A DNA stretch of 64,000 bases from Caldimonas tepidiphila (GTDB lineage Bacteria > Pseudomonadota > Gammaproteobacteria > Burkholderiales > Burkholderiaceae_C): NCBI RefSeq assembly GCF_003569765.1, contig NZ_QXMG01000017.1, forward strand, positions 31,057 to 95,056. The letters are read 5' to 3'. The first letter of the stretch is position 1, and every line of letters begins with the position of its first letter. The notes below the pieces were generated by a model. It saw nothing but the letters and a program-made list of their open reading frames with translations. It made no database searches and was not told the origin of the DNA. A program made the position numbers and the translations under genes. Of this stretch, positions 1-8,976 are shown piece after piece.

Positions 1-664
1 GGAGCGCGGCGTCGTGTTCCAGGGTCACGCGCTGATGCCGTGGCTGACGGTGCGCGCCAACATCGCCTTCGCGGTGCGCAGCAAGTGGCCGCACTGGCCT
101 GCCGCGCAGGTGAACGAGCACGTCGAGAAGTACGTCGCGCTGGTGGGCCTGGCGCACGCGATCGACAAGAAGCCGCAGGCGCTGTCGGGCGGCATGAAGC
201 AGCGCGTGGGCATCGCGCGGGCCTTCGCGATCGAGCCGCGCATGCTGCTGCTCGACGAGCCCTTCGGCGCGCTGGACGCGCTCACACGCGGCACGATCCA
301 GGACGAGCTGCTGCGCATCTGCGCCGAGACGCGCCAGACCGTCTTCATGATCACGCACGACGTGGACGAGGCCATCCTGCTGGCCGACCGCATCCTCCTG
401 ATGAGCAACGGACCGCAGGCACGCGTGGCCGAGATCGTCAGGAACACGATGCCGCGCGAGCGCCAGCGCGCCACGCTGCACCACGACCCGCAGTACTACC
501 GCATCCGCAACCACCTAGTGGACTTCCTGGTCACGCGCAGCAAGACGCTGTCGCATGGCCGCGCGCCCCAGGTGCCCCCCGAGGTCTGCCCCGGGCTGGA
601 GGCCCAGCCCGAGGCCGATGCCTCCTCCCCCCTCCCCACCATCCCTCTGAGGAAAATCGCATGA
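1..664 (+). CDS. ABC transporter ATP-binding protein, nitrate/cyanate/sulfonate family, 5' end cut by window edge
   Basis: This is the cytoplasmic ATPase of an ABC importer. The frame is open from base 2 and the Walker A region lies outside the window. Visible are the Q-loop region near the first residues, the signature LSGGMKQRVGIARA, Walker B LLLDEPFGALD and the switch histidine in ITHDVDEA, followed by a C-terminal tail after RIRNHLVDF. These features fit the NrtD/SsuB/CynD group. The stop overlaps the cyanase start as ATGA (661-664), so the two are translationally coupled and cyanate is the likely substrate. The membrane and binding subunits should lie upstream of the window. The family is certain; the substrate is inferred from the neighbour. 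Confidence 0.9.
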   Translation, partial: ERGVVFQGHALMPWLTVRANIAFAVRSKWPHWPAAQVNEHVEKYVALVGLAHAIDKKPQALSGGMKQRVGIARAFAIEPRMLLLDEPFGALDALTRGTIQDELLRICAETRQTVFMITHDVDEAILLADRILLMSNGPQARVAEIVRNTMPRERQRATLHHDPQYYRIRNHLVDFLVTRSKTLSHGRAPQVPPEVCPGLEAQPEADASSPLPTIPLRKIA

Positions 665-1104
665 GCCGTCTGGAAGTCACCGAGAAGATCGTCGCCACCA
701 AGGTGGCCAAGGGCCTGAAGTGGGCCGATGTCGCCGCGAAGGTCGGCCTGAGCAAGGAATGGGTCACGGCCGCCTGCCTGGGCCAGATGACGCTCGACGC
801 CGAGCAGGCGGGCGTGCTCGCCGAGATCTTCGGGCTCACCGACGAGGAGAAGAAGTGGCTGATGGTGGTGCCCTACAAGGGCTCGCTGCCGACCAGCGTG
901 CCGACCGACCCGCTGATCTACCGCTTCTACGAGCTCGTGAGCGTGTACGGCACCACCTTCAAGGAGCTGATCCACGAGGAGTTCGGCGACGGCATCATGA
1001 GCGCGATCGACTTCAGGATGGACCTGCAGCGCGAGCCCCACCCGGCCGGCGACCGGGTCAGCATCGTCATGTCGGGCAAGTTCCTGCCCTACAAGACCTA
1101 CTGA
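661..1104 (+). CDS. cynS: cyanate hydratase (cyanase)
   Basis: Cyanase converts cyanate and bicarbonate into ammonia and CO2 in the cytoplasm. The protein is 147 residues, close to the 156 of E. coli. The N-terminal helix-turn-helix-like domain (about 10-60) is followed by the catalytic domain. The family's catalytic triad is visible as Arg88 and Glu91 in YRFYELVSVYG and Ser114 in GIMSAIDF; these match E. coli R96, E99 and S122 with a constant offset of 8. The ATG overlaps the stop of the preceding ABC ATPase gene, giving an import-plus-detoxification operon. The protein ends in the usual GKFLPYKTY-type tail. Confidence 0.96.
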   Translation: MSRLEVTEKIVATKVAKGLKWADVAAKVGLSKEWVTAACLGQMTLDAEQAGVLAEIFGLTDEEKKWLMVVPYKGSLPTSVPTDPLIYRFYELVSVYGTTFKELIHEEFGDGIMSAIDFRMDLQREPHPAGDRVSIVMSGKFLPYKTY

Positions 1105-1530
1105 GCCGCCGAGGCAGCCGCGCCCGCCGCTGCCGCCCTTCCCCGCCGGGACTGCCGCGCCTGAGGACGGCGGCGGAGGCCGCGAACGGCACCGGCGTCA
1201 CCGATTGGGTCAGCGCCGGTGCCGCCGTCTGCACCCGCACCCTGCGGGCGACACCGCCGATGCCGAACCGGACGGCCGCCGGAAGAGGGCTGCTTCGCGA
1301 CGCTTCCGCCCGGACCGCCGGTGCGGGCCTTCGGGGGACGTGCCCCGAGGACGGAGCATTCGGCCCTCGGGCAGGACGAGGGGACCGGTCCCGGGTCCCT
1401 GTTCGCGTGACCACGAGCTTGCCTCCTTCGGGGTCCGGCATGTCGCAGCCCCTTGTTCGACATGTCGCGAGGTCCAGGCAAGCCGCCCCTATCCATTCAG
1501 TAGATTTCCTGGACAAATACAATCCATCAG
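1105..1530. other. 426-base intergenic region between cynS and a LysR gene
   Basis: I see no convincing gene here. It contains the 10-bp palindrome CGACATGTCG at 1458-1467, and the sequence CATGTCGC occurs twice nearby. Its right edge carries the palindrome described separately at 1522-1536. The promoter of the LysR gene must lie here, but no clear -35/-10 pair was identified. Confidence 0.6.
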
Positions 1531-1536
1531 ATGGAT
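1522..1536. promoter_or_regulatory. perfect palindrome ATCCATC-A-GATGGAT over the LysR start codon
   Basis: Seven-base arms are separated by one base, and the right arm contains the ATG at 1531. The same half-sites recur at 11453-11476 in front of the catabolic operon. A site placed over the start codon suggests autoregulation by the encoded LysR protein; this is inference. Confidence 0.6.
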
Positions 1537-2466
1537 CTGAGAACGATCGATCTGAACCTGCTGGTGGTCTTCGACGCGATGATGGATTGCCGCAGCGTCA
1601 CGCGCGCCGGGGAGATGGTGGGCCTGAGCCAGCCGGCCATGAGTGCCGCGGTGGCCCGGCTGCGCGCCCTGTTCGACGACCCCTTGTTCGTGCGGTCCGG
1701 GGCGGAGATGAAGCCCACGCCACGGGCGCTGGAGCTGGCCGAGCCGATCAAGCGGGTGACGGAGATGATCCGCTGCGAGGTCCTGCAGCGCTCCGGCTTC
1801 GTGCCCGCGACCACCGACCGGATCTTCACCATCCTCACGCCCGACATCGGCGAGATCCATTTCCTGCCCCGGCTGCTCGAGCACTTCGCACGGGAAGCGC
1901 CCTCGGCGCATCTGCGCACGATCGCGAAACCCAGGCTGGCGGCGGCCGAGGCGCTGGAGTCGGGCGCGGCCTCGCTGGCCATCGGCTACTTCCCCGACCT
2001 GCAGAAGGCGGGCTTCTACCAGCAGAAGCTCTTCGACAACCCCCACGTCTGCATCGTGCGGCGGGGGCATCCGACGGTGGGGCCGGGCATGACGCTCGAC
2101 GAATACCTCGCCGCCTCGCATGCCGTGGTCCACCCGGACGGCCGGGAACATGTCTTCGAGCAGTTCCTCCAGGAGCGGGGGCTGCGGCGCAAGGTGCTGG
2201 TGGAGATGTCTCACTTCATGAGCCTGCTGCCGGTCATCGAGAGTTCGGACCTGGTGGCCGCGGTGCCGCGCGACCTGGCCGACGTCTGCAGCCGCTACGC
2301 GGACCTCCACATCCTCGACATCCCGCTCGAGGTGCCCGTGATCGCGGTGCACCAGTTCTGGCATTCGCGCTTCCACAAGGATCCGGCCAACGCCTGGCTG
2401 CGCGGCGTGGTGCGCTCGCTGTTCTCCCAGGATGGCGGCGAGGCCGGGACAGGGGCGCGGCCCTAG
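1531..2466 (+). CDS. LysR-family transcriptional regulator, NahR/NodD-like
   Basis: This 311-residue DNA-binding regulator opens with MDLRTIDLNLLVVFDAMM, the typical start of the NahR/NodD/LinR branch, which often answers to aromatic compounds. The winged HTH spans about residues 5-65 (SVTRAGEMVGLSQPAMSAAVARLR) and the effector-binding domain about 95-300. The start is fixed by the conserved N-terminus. No good Shine-Dalgarno sequence is visible; a palindrome covers the start instead. The gene points toward the end of the minus-strand catabolic operon (2493-11375). The shared operator motif makes it the probable regulator of that operon. The inducer is unknown. Confidence 0.92.
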   Translation: MDLRTIDLNLLVVFDAMMDCRSVTRAGEMVGLSQPAMSAAVARLRALFDDPLFVRSGAEMKPTPRALELAEPIKRVTEMIRCEVLQRSGFVPATTDRIFTILTPDIGEIHFLPRLLEHFAREAPSAHLRTIAKPRLAAAEALESGAASLAIGYFPDLQKAGFYQQKLFDNPHVCIVRRGHPTVGPGMTLDEYLAASHAVVHPDGREHVFEQFLQERGLRRKVLVEMSHFMSLLPVIESSDLVAAVPRDLADVCSRYADLHILDIPLEVPVIAVHQFWHSRFHKDPANAWLRGVVRSLFSQDGGEAGTGARP

Positions 2467-2492
2467 CCTCGCTGCGCGAGAGGAGCCGGGGC

Positions 2493-3479
2493 TTATTCGG
2501 CCGGCCTCGTGCGTCCCCGCAGGAACTCCAGCACCGGCCGGGTGAGCGACTCGTCGCCGGTGTTGATCGAGTAGACCTGGGTCAGGTGGTTGTGGCCGCG
2601 CACGACATGGAGATCCGGCGAGAAGCCGTGCCTGGACACGAGCCGCGCGAACAGCTCGCCGGCCTGCACCTGCATCTGCATCGGGTCCATCTCGGCATAG
2701 GTGAGAAGGATTGGGAAAGGGGCCGCGTCGACGAGGTCCACCGTGGACATCGCGCCCCAGGCCGAGGTGTCCGGGCCGAAGTAGGCCTCGTTGCGCGGGT
2801 CGGGCGTGGCGATGCCGAACTGCCGGCGCGCCAGCGCCTCCAGCCGGGCGTTGTAGACGCCGGAGACCAGCACCGCGCCGACGATTTCCAGGCCCTCGGG
2901 CGGATGGAAGCGCTTCACCAGCGTCGCCGCCGCCACGTGCGCCGCACCGGCGGACTCGCCCATCAGCACGATGCGCTGCGGATCGCCGCCGAACTCCGCG
3001 GCGTTCTGGCGCAGCCAGCGCAGCACCGAGGCGATGTCCTCGGCCCCGGCGGGCCAGCGGTGCTTGGGCCCGAGCCGGTAGTTCGGCACCGCCGTCACGA
3101 AGCCCTCGCGGGCGAAGAAGTAGCCGGCGTTGTCGCGATCGGCCTTGTCGCCGCGCACGAAGCCGCCCCCGTGCACGAAGACCAGCACCGGCCGGGGGCC
3201 GGGGGCGGCGGCCTCGGGCGCATAGACGTCCAGGCGGTGGCGCTCGTCGCTGCCGTAGGCAAGGCCCGTGGTGCGGCGCACGCCCTCGCGCGGCTGCTTC
3301 GCGAGCAGTGGCTCGTAGAGCGTCTTCGTGCCGGGCACGTCGATCACCGGTCCCTGCGCCCGCACCCGGGCCTCGATCCCGGGCGGCACGCCGTTCGGGG
3401 TCGCCATCGCGGCACCCATGCCGAGCGGCAGCATGCCGCAGGCGAGAGTGCGCCACCAGCGTCGCCAGGCACGATTCAT
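2493..3479 (-). CDS. alpha/beta-hydrolase (carboxylesterase, HGGG type) with N-terminal export signal
   Basis: This 328-residue serine hydrolase belongs to the esterase/lipase (BD-FAE-like) group. The oxyanion motif HGGGF is at 103-107, the nucleophile Ser176 lies in GESAG, and the probable acid and base are Asp265 (YAEMDP) and His296 or His298 (RGHNH). An arginine-rich N-terminus followed by a hydrophobic stretch ending near AMA (about 26) looks like a signal peptide, so it may act in the periplasm. It is the last gene of the nine-gene operon, and its ATG overlaps the preceding amidohydrolase stop (ATGA). It may release an aromatic acid from an ester before uptake; this role is inferred. Confidence 0.88.
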   Translation of the reverse strand: MNRAWRRWWRTLACGMLPLGMGAAMATPNGVPPGIEARVRAQGPVIDVPGTKTLYEPLLAKQPREGVRRTTGLAYGSDERHRLDVYAPEAAAPGPRPVLVFVHGGGFVRGDKADRDNAGYFFAREGFVTAVPNYRLGPKHRWPAGAEDIASVLRWLRQNAAEFGGDPQRIVLMGESAGAAHVAAATLVKRFHPPEGLEIVGAVLVSGVYNARLEALARRQFGIATPDPRNEAYFGPDTSAWGAMSTVDLVDAAPFPILLTYAEMDPMQMQVQAGELFARLVSRHGFSPDLHVVRGHNHLTQVYSINTGDESLTRPVLEFLRGRTRPAE

Positions 3480-4708
3480 TGCAGATCTCCAGGTTGCTTG
3501 TGGAAGCGGCCGTTCTTCATGATGGCCTTCAGCTTGTTCTTGTCTTGCAGCACGGCGATGTCGCGGCAGGGATCGCCCTCGACGAGCAGCAGGTCGGCGA
3601 GGAAGCCGGGGCGGACCTGCCCGAGCTCCATCCCCATCAGCTCGCCGCCGAGCTGCGTCGCCGCGTGCAGCGCCTCCGCCGGCGTGTAGCCGAAGTGCCG
3701 CACCCACAGCTCCAGGTCCCGGGCGTTGCGACCGTTGGGGTTGAAGGGAAAGCCGTAGTCGCCGCCCGGCAGCAGCTTCACGCCGCGGCGGCGCAACTCC
3801 GGCACGAGCGCGCGCTGGCGCTCCAGCACGATCGCGGCGTCCTCCTTCATGTGGCGCATGTCGAAGTGCGGCGGCGGACTGGCGTCGAGCGTGGCCTGCA
3901 CGATGCCGATGGTGGGGGCGACGAAGATGCGCTCGCGCGCCTGCTCCAGCAGCTCCAGCGCCTCGTCGTCGGCATAGGTGCAGTGGTAGAGCACGCGAAA
4001 GCCGTGGCGCACGCCCAGCTTCACGGCCTCGGCCGCGTGGGCGTGGCCCGTGAGCCACACCCCGCTCTCGCGCGCCTGCTCGCCCGCGGCGCGCAGCTCG
4101 TCCTCGGTGTAGAGCAGCCGGTGGGAGGCGCCGGGCTGCAGCGCGCTCTCGCCCGAGATCAGGAACTTCACCGACTTCGCGCCGATCGCGGCGCAGCCCT
4201 TGACGAAGGCACGCACGCTGTCGGCACCGCGCCCGTGCTCGTCGATCTCGCCGGGGTCGAGCTGCGCGTCGTCCACCGGCGGCACGCGCTCGACCGACGA
4301 GGCCACCAGGCGCGGCCCGGGCAAGCCGCCGTCGTCGATGTGCCGCTTGAGCACGATCTCCAGCTTCTTGCTCAGCGCGCCGGCCGAGTAGGCGCTGGTG
4401 AAGCCGTGGTCGAGCAGGATGCGGGCGTTGCGCGCGGCCGTGAGGGCCAGCTCCTCGGGCGGCAGGTGCATGCCGGGCACGAACTTCTCGACGCTGCTCG
4501 GCCAGGTCAGGTGGGCATGCGCCTCGACCAGGCCGGGCATCAGCGTGCCGCCGCGGCCGTCGATGACGAGCGCGCCCTCGCGCGAGACGCGCTCGCCGTC
4601 GCGGGCGAGCTGCACGATGCGCTCGGCCTCGACGCGGACCTCGCCCTCGAAGGGCTCGGCGCCGCTGCCGTCGAAGACGCGCACGTTGGTGAACACGGTG
4701 GGACTCAT
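3476..4708 (-). CDS. metal-dependent amidohydrolase (imidazolonepropionase/prolidase-like)
   Basis: This 410-residue enzyme belongs to the composite-domain amidohydrolases. An N-terminal beta-sandwich strand set ends in LMPGLVEAHAHLTW, with metal ligands His64 and His66. Further ligands are visible in LTGHAHA and in the aspartate of LLPGGDYGFPF, and the C-terminal beta-sandwich ends in the usual GFLADLLLVEGDP and VMKNG-like elements. Such proteins hydrolyse cyclic or linear amides, and the exact substrate cannot be read. The start MSPTVF was chosen over upstream in-frame codons because the beta-strand TNVRVFDG follows at once. It is coupled by ATGA overlap to the esterase gene downstream. Confidence 0.88.
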   Translation of the reverse strand: MSPTVFTNVRVFDGSGAEPFEGEVRVEAERIVQLARDGERVSREGALVIDGRGGTLMPGLVEAHAHLTWPSSVEKFVPGMHLPPEELALTAARNARILLDHGFTSAYSAGALSKKLEIVLKRHIDDGGLPGPRLVASSVERVPPVDDAQLDPGEIDEHGRGADSVRAFVKGCAAIGAKSVKFLISGESALQPGASHRLLYTEDELRAAGEQARESGVWLTGHAHAAEAVKLGVRHGFRVLYHCTYADDEALELLEQARERIFVAPTIGIVQATLDASPPPHFDMRHMKEDAAIVLERQRALVPELRRRGVKLLPGGDYGFPFNPNGRNARDLELWVRHFGYTPAEALHAATQLGGELMGMELGQVRPGFLADLLLVEGDPCRDIAVLQDKNKLKAIMKNGRFHKQPGDLQ

Positions 4709-4754
4709 CGATGTGTCCTCGGAAACCCTGGATGGAATGGAGGGGCGGGCGGGC

Positions 4755-5408
4755 TCAGTCCGGCGTCGCCTCGCGCAGCAGCGCACGCTGCACAGACGGG
4801 CGAAGCGCCATGCGACCGGCATGCTCGCGGAGTCGCGGGAAGGCCTCGGGGGCGATGCCGGCGTCGCACGCCCGCCCCCAGGCCCAGAACAGGTAGGCGT
4901 CGGCGACCGACCACCGCGCGCCCGCGAGCCAGGGCCCGCACTCCAGCCGGTCCTCGGCGACCTGCAGCTGCGCGGCCAGCTCCGCGCAGGCCAGCGCCTG
5001 CACGCGCCCGGCCGCGTCCGGCAGGTCGCAGACGCGCTGCGGCATGCGGGCGCGGAAGATCAGCGGGTGCAGCCCCGAGGCGCACCAGGACAGCAGCGAC
5101 AGCGCCTGGGCCTGCGCCCAGGGGTCGGACGCCGGCAGCAGGGCGGCCGCCGGGAAGCGCTGCGCCAGCCAGGCGAGGATTGCCACCGTCTCGGTCAGCA
5201 CGCCCTCGCCCGTCACGAGCACCGGCACCCGGCCCTTGGGATTGAGGCTGCGGAACTCGGCCGTGCTGTGCTCGCCGCGGGCGAGCACGACCGGCTGCGC
5301 GCGGTAGGTCGCGCCCGCCTCCTCCAGCGCGATCAGGCTCACCCGGGAGCAGGCGCCCGGGGAGAAGTACAGGGTGAGCAAAGCACCCGGATCGGACCTG
5401 TCGCTCAT
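4755..5408 (-). CDS. glutathione S-transferase family protein
   Basis: This is a 217-residue cytosolic GST-fold protein. The thioredoxin-like N-terminal domain carries LYFSPGACSRVS, the bacterial beta-class start with a cysteine where the thiol is handled, and the glutathione-binding GRVPVLV and ETVAILAWL elements. The helical C-terminal domain follows from about residue 90. In catabolic operons such proteins isomerise ring-cleavage products (maleylpyruvate or maleylacetoacetate isomerases) or remove substituents. Either would fit beside the dioxygenase and FAH-family genes. The ATG overlaps the stop of the upstream Bug receptor gene (ATGA). Confidence 0.88.
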   Translation of the reverse strand: MSDRSDPGALLTLYFSPGACSRVSLIALEEAGATYRAQPVVLARGEHSTAEFRSLNPKGRVPVLVTGEGVLTETVAILAWLAQRFPAAALLPASDPWAQAQALSLLSWCASGLHPLIFRARMPQRVCDLPDAAGRVQALACAELAAQLQVAEDRLECGPWLAGARWSVADAYLFWAWGRACDAGIAPEAFPRLREHAGRMALRPSVQRALLREATPD

Positions 5409-6391
5409 TCCGGCAGCACCCCGATCTCCCGGGTGATCTGGGCCCAGCGCGAATGCTCGGCTCGCAGGAAGCTGCCCAGCTGCTCGGCGTCCATGCCGGG
5501 ATCGGCGATCGGGCCGATGGTCGCGATGCGTTCGGCCACATCGCGCTCGGCCAGCAGCTTGCGCAGATCGGCGCTGAAGCGCGCGACGGCCGCGGGCGGG
5601 GTGCCGGCGGGCGCCACCACGGCGAACCAGCCGACCATCTCGAAGCCCGGCAGCCGCTCGGCCAGGGCCGGCACGTTCTCCCATCCCGGAATCCGCTCCG
5701 CCGAGGTCGTGGCCAGCAGGCGCAGCCGCCCCTGGCGGATCAGCTGCGCCGAGGAGGCGAGATCGCCCACCACCGCATCGACATGCCCGCCGATGAGGTC
5801 CTGCATCGACACGCCCACCGACGCATAGGACACGAGGTTGGCCTTCATGTCGGCCCGTGCGTTCAGCAGACGGGCGATCATGCCGCTGAAGGTGCGCGGC
5901 CCCTCGTTGCCGAGCGCCAGCTTGCCCGGCTCCGCCCTGGAGCGCGCGATCAGGTCGTCGAGGGTGCGCACCGGCGACTGGGCCGCGACCAGGATGCCGA
6001 AGGGACTGCGGCCGACGAAGGCCACCGGCGTGAAGTCCTTGACCGGGTCGTAGGGCAGCTGCTTGAACAGGAAGCGGTTGGTGACGAGCGCCGCGGTGGT
6101 GGCGAAGTAGAAGCTGTGGCCGTCGGCGGGCGAGCGGGCCGCGGCCTGTGCGCCGATCGTGTTCTGGCCGCCCGGCCTGTTCTCGATGACCACGGCCTGG
6201 CCCCAGCCCTTCGTGAGGTGGTCGCTCAGGATCCGGGCCACGTTGTCGGGGCCGGAACCTGCCGGCTGCGACAGCACCAGCCGCACCGGCCTGTCCGGCC
6301 AGCCCTGGGCGCGCACGCCGGGGGCCGCGCTCAGCAGGCCGAGCGGCAGGCCCAGGCCCAGGAATGCATTGAAGCTGCGTCGATTCATCAC
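5405..6391 (-). CDS. Bug/TctC-family periplasmic solute receptor
   Basis: This 328-residue extracytoplasmic binding protein has a signal peptide (MMNRRSFNAFLGLGLPLG..., cleavage near VRAQG). The mature part begins with the family hallmark WPDRPVRLVLSQPAGSGPDNVARI and contains the conserved PGG-N-IGA loop. Bug proteins bind carboxylic acids, and the best-known ones deliver to TctA/TctB-type membrane proteins. No TctA or TctB gene is adjacent, so this receptor must borrow a membrane pair or act as a sensor. AGGAGACAG lies just upstream of the start. Its position inside the catabolic operon suggests it binds the pathway's substrate. Confidence 0.93.
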   Translation of the reverse strand: MMNRRSFNAFLGLGLPLGLLSAAPGVRAQGWPDRPVRLVLSQPAGSGPDNVARILSDHLTKGWGQAVVIENRPGGQNTIGAQAAARSPADGHSFYFATTAALVTNRFLFKQLPYDPVKDFTPVAFVGRSPFGILVAAQSPVRTLDDLIARSRAEPGKLALGNEGPRTFSGMIARLLNARADMKANLVSYASVGVSMQDLIGGHVDAVVGDLASSAQLIRQGRLRLLATTSAERIPGWENVPALAERLPGFEMVGWFAVVAPAGTPPAAVARFSADLRKLLAERDVAERIATIGPIADPGMDAEQLGSFLRAEHSRWAQITREIGVLPE

Positions 6392-6502
6392 TCTGTCTCC
6401 TCTTGGGGGAAATGGACCGGGCCGGTCTCGCGCGCCCCCGCGGGAATCCGCCGGTGCACGAGCCGCCTCCTGTTCTTGCCGCGTGTCGTGGCCGGGCGGC
6501 GT

Positions 6503-8050
6503 TCAGCCCAGCTGCCCCATCCACTCGTCGAGCAAGCGCTGCAATGCCCCGGCATCGGCCGCGACGCCCCACACGTAGTGGTCCGGCCGCACCAGCGCGG
6601 CATGGCACTCGTGGCGCCGGAACCAGGCGGCCAGCACGCCCTCGGCTTCCGCGAGCGAACCTGCCGCCGACCCAATGCGCACGCAGCCCGGTGCGGGCTG
6701 CCGCGGCTCCAAGGACGCCAGCCGCTCGTCGAGCACCAGGCGCCAGCCGTGGCCGGCGACCGCGTCGAGCCGCTGCTTCTCGCCGCCCTGCAGCACCCAG
6801 GGCTGCGGGAAGAGCGTGCCGCGCGCGCTGTTCGGCTCGCGCTGCAGCAGGCCCTGCTCCAGGCGCGGCAGCACGTCCTGGCGCGGCGTGTCCCGCACCG
6901 TGCCGCCGCACTCGGCGAGCAGCCGCGCGTCGCGCTCGCGCGCCCGGGCCGGGTCGCGCTCGCAGATCACCGCGCCGACGGCCTTGATGCGGCTCGTGAG
7001 CTCGCGCACATGCGCCTTGCGCTCGACCCCGTAGCTGTCGAGCAGCCGCTCGGCGGCCTCGCCCGCCACCTCGCCCTTGAGCACCGCGGCGAGCTTCCAG
7101 CTCAGGTTGCTCACGTCGCGCACGCCCTGGCACATGCCCTGGCCCAGGAAGGGCGGCTGCATGTGCGCGGCGTCGCCCGCGACGAAGACGCGCCCGCGCC
7201 GCCACTCGGAGGCGACCAGCGCATGGAAGCGGTAGCTCGCCTGGCGCCACAGCTCGCCGTCCTCGGGCCCGATCCAGCGCGCGAGCAGCTTCCAGGTCGC
7301 CTCGGGCGTGGCGGCCTGCTTCGGATCCTCCCCCTCCTTGAGCGAGATCTCCCAGCGGCGGTGATTCTTCGGGCCGATCACGTAGGTGCAGGGCCGGTCC
7401 GGCTCGCAGTACTGCACGCTGGTCTTCGGCAGCTTCGCGAGGCCCTTTTCATTGGCCAGCACGTCCACCACCAGCCAGGGCTCGTCGAAGTCCAGGTCCT
7501 CCAGCTCGATGCCGACCATCGCGCGGGTCGGGCTCGAGCCGCCGTCGCAGGCGATCACGTAGCGGGCCCGCACGGTGCTCCCGGCCCCGTCGTCGGCCTG
7601 CAGCGACAGCGTCACGCCCTCCCCGTCCTGCGCCAGCGCGCGCATCTCGGTACCCAGCGCCACGGTGACGTTGGGCATCTGCGCCACGCGCTCGCGCAGC
7701 GCGCGCTCCACCGGCGGCTGCGTGAACACGAGCGAAGGCGTGTAGCCCTGCGGGTAGGGCGGCTCGATCATCGTCATGCGCTTGATCAGCCGGCCGTCCG
7801 CGCCGAAGTACTCCGAGGGCGTGAAGGGCTCGAAGTAAGGCGCGATGGCGTCGTTGATGCCGATCTGCTGGAACACGCGCATGATCTCGTGATCCAGCGC
7901 GATGGCGCGCGGGATCTCGTAGACGCCGTGCATGCGGTCGCAGACGTGCACGCGCAGGCCCGCCTGGCCGAGCAGCGCGGCGGCCACCGCCCCCGAGGGG
8001 CCGAAGCCGACGATCGCGACGTCGTAGAGGGTGTCGTGGTTCTGTGCCAT
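6503..8050 (-). CDS. FAD-dependent aromatic-ring monooxygenase, MhpA-like
   Basis: This 515-residue group A flavoprotein hydroxylase inserts oxygen ortho to a phenolic hydroxyl using NAD(P)H. The FAD-binding GFGPSG motif is at 15-20, the DG motif at 169-170 (ACDGGSSPTR), and the second FAD motif GDAAHMQPPFLGQG at 292-305. The sequence around MCQGVRDVSNLSWKL is typical of 3-(3-hydroxyphenyl)propionate hydroxylases. A thioredoxin-like C-terminal domain follows from about 400. Beside an extradiol dioxygenase and an FAH-family hydrolase, it would supply the catechol for ring cleavage. The true substrate is unknown. A 111-base gap separates it from the Bug gene downstream. Confidence 0.92.
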   Translation of the reverse strand: MAQNHDTLYDVAIVGFGPSGAVAAALLGQAGLRVHVCDRMHGVYEIPRAIALDHEIMRVFQQIGINDAIAPYFEPFTPSEYFGADGRLIKRMTMIEPPYPQGYTPSLVFTQPPVERALRERVAQMPNVTVALGTEMRALAQDGEGVTLSLQADDGAGSTVRARYVIACDGGSSPTRAMVGIELEDLDFDEPWLVVDVLANEKGLAKLPKTSVQYCEPDRPCTYVIGPKNHRRWEISLKEGEDPKQAATPEATWKLLARWIGPEDGELWRQASYRFHALVASEWRRGRVFVAGDAAHMQPPFLGQGMCQGVRDVSNLSWKLAAVLKGEVAGEAAERLLDSYGVERKAHVRELTSRIKAVGAVICERDPARARERDARLLAECGGTVRDTPRQDVLPRLEQGLLQREPNSARGTLFPQPWVLQGGEKQRLDAVAGHGWRLVLDERLASLEPRQPAPGCVRIGSAAGSLAEAEGVLAAWFRRHECHAALVRPDHYVWGVAADAGALQRLLDEWMGQLG

Positions 8051-8070
8051 CGGGGACCTCGCGCCGCTTC

Positions 8071-8937
8071 TCACGCGATCTCGTTGCGGATCGGGTTGAA
8101 CAGGGTGCCGATGCGCTCGATCTCGATCTCGACGGCATCGCCCTCCTTCATCCACACCGGCGGCGTGCGGGCCTGGCCCACGCCCGCGGGCGTGCCCATC
8201 GCGATCACGTCGCCGGGCTCGAGCGTCAGGCAGTCGCTCAGCAGCGTGATGGTCTCGGCCACGCCCCAGATCATGTCGCTCGTGTTGGCGTCCTGCATCA
8301 CCTGCCCGTTGAGGCGGCACTGGATGCGCAGGTCGGTGGCGCCAGCGGGCAGCTCGTCGGCGGTGACGAGCACCGGGCCGAAGCTGCCGGTGGCGTCGAA
8401 GTTCTTGCCGATGGTCCACTGCGGCGTGCGCTTCTGGTAGTCGCGCACCGACATGTCGTTGAAGCAGCTGTAGCCGAACACGTACTGCAGCGCCTCGTCC
8501 TGCGACACATGGCGCGGCACGCGACGTCCGATCACGACGGCGAGCTCGGCCTCGTAGTCGAACTTCGACGACACGCGCGGCACCTGGCCCGCGTCGCCGT
8601 GGCCGATCAGCGAGCTCGCGCCGCGCAGGAAGAACCAGGGGTACTCGGGCTTGTCGCGGCCGCCTTCCTTCGCGTGGTCGAAGTAGTTCAGGCCCAGGCA
8701 GACGATCTTGCCCGGCTGCGGCACCAGCGGCGCGCGCGGCAGGTCGGCCAGCGGCAGGCGGGGCGCGTCCGAGGCCAGCGCGGCACGCGCTGCGCTGTCG
8801 AGGTCCACGCCCGCGGCAAGCGCGGCGCGCAGGTCGGCCGGCACCTGGGGCTGCGCGGCGTTGAGGTCGATGACGGCGTCGCCGTCGACGAGTCCGAGGC
8901 GGGGCTGGCCGGCTTGCAGAAAGGTGGTGAATTTCAT
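8071..8937 (-). CDS. fumarylacetoacetate hydrolase (FAH) family protein
   Basis: This is a 288-residue member of the FAH superfamily. An N-terminal cap domain (1-70) is followed by the catalytic domain with IVCLGLNYFDHAKE, the metal-binding acidic motif FDYEAELAVVIG, DMSVRDYQ, and GDVIAMGTPAGVG near the C-terminus. These enzymes hydrolyse C-C bonds of, decarboxylate or hydrate meta-cleavage products. The gene lies between the dioxygenase and hydroxylase genes with gaps of 39 and 20 bases, so it most likely processes the ring-opened intermediate. Decarboxylase/hydratase (HpcE-like) activity is an alternative. Confidence 0.92.
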   Translation of the reverse strand: MKFTTFLQAGQPRLGLVDGDAVIDLNAAQPQVPADLRAALAAGVDLDSAARAALASDAPRLPLADLPRAPLVPQPGKIVCLGLNYFDHAKEGGRDKPEYPWFFLRGASSLIGHGDAGQVPRVSSKFDYEAELAVVIGRRVPRHVSQDEALQYVFGYSCFNDMSVRDYQKRTPQWTIGKNFDATGSFGPVLVTADELPAGATDLRIQCRLNGQVMQDANTSDMIWGVAETITLLSDCLTLEPGDVIAMGTPAGVGQARTPPVWMKEGDAVEIEIERIGTLFNPIRNEIA

Positions 8938-8976
8938 GGGATCGATGCTCGAAGAGAGAAGAAAGGGGACGGTGTG

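Noticed and set aside
720..3689. Very long open frame antisense and out of frame to cynS, LysR and the esterase
   Set aside because: The translation is Arg/Ala/Gly-rich, without domains, and overlaps well-identified genes; it is a GC-rich shadow.
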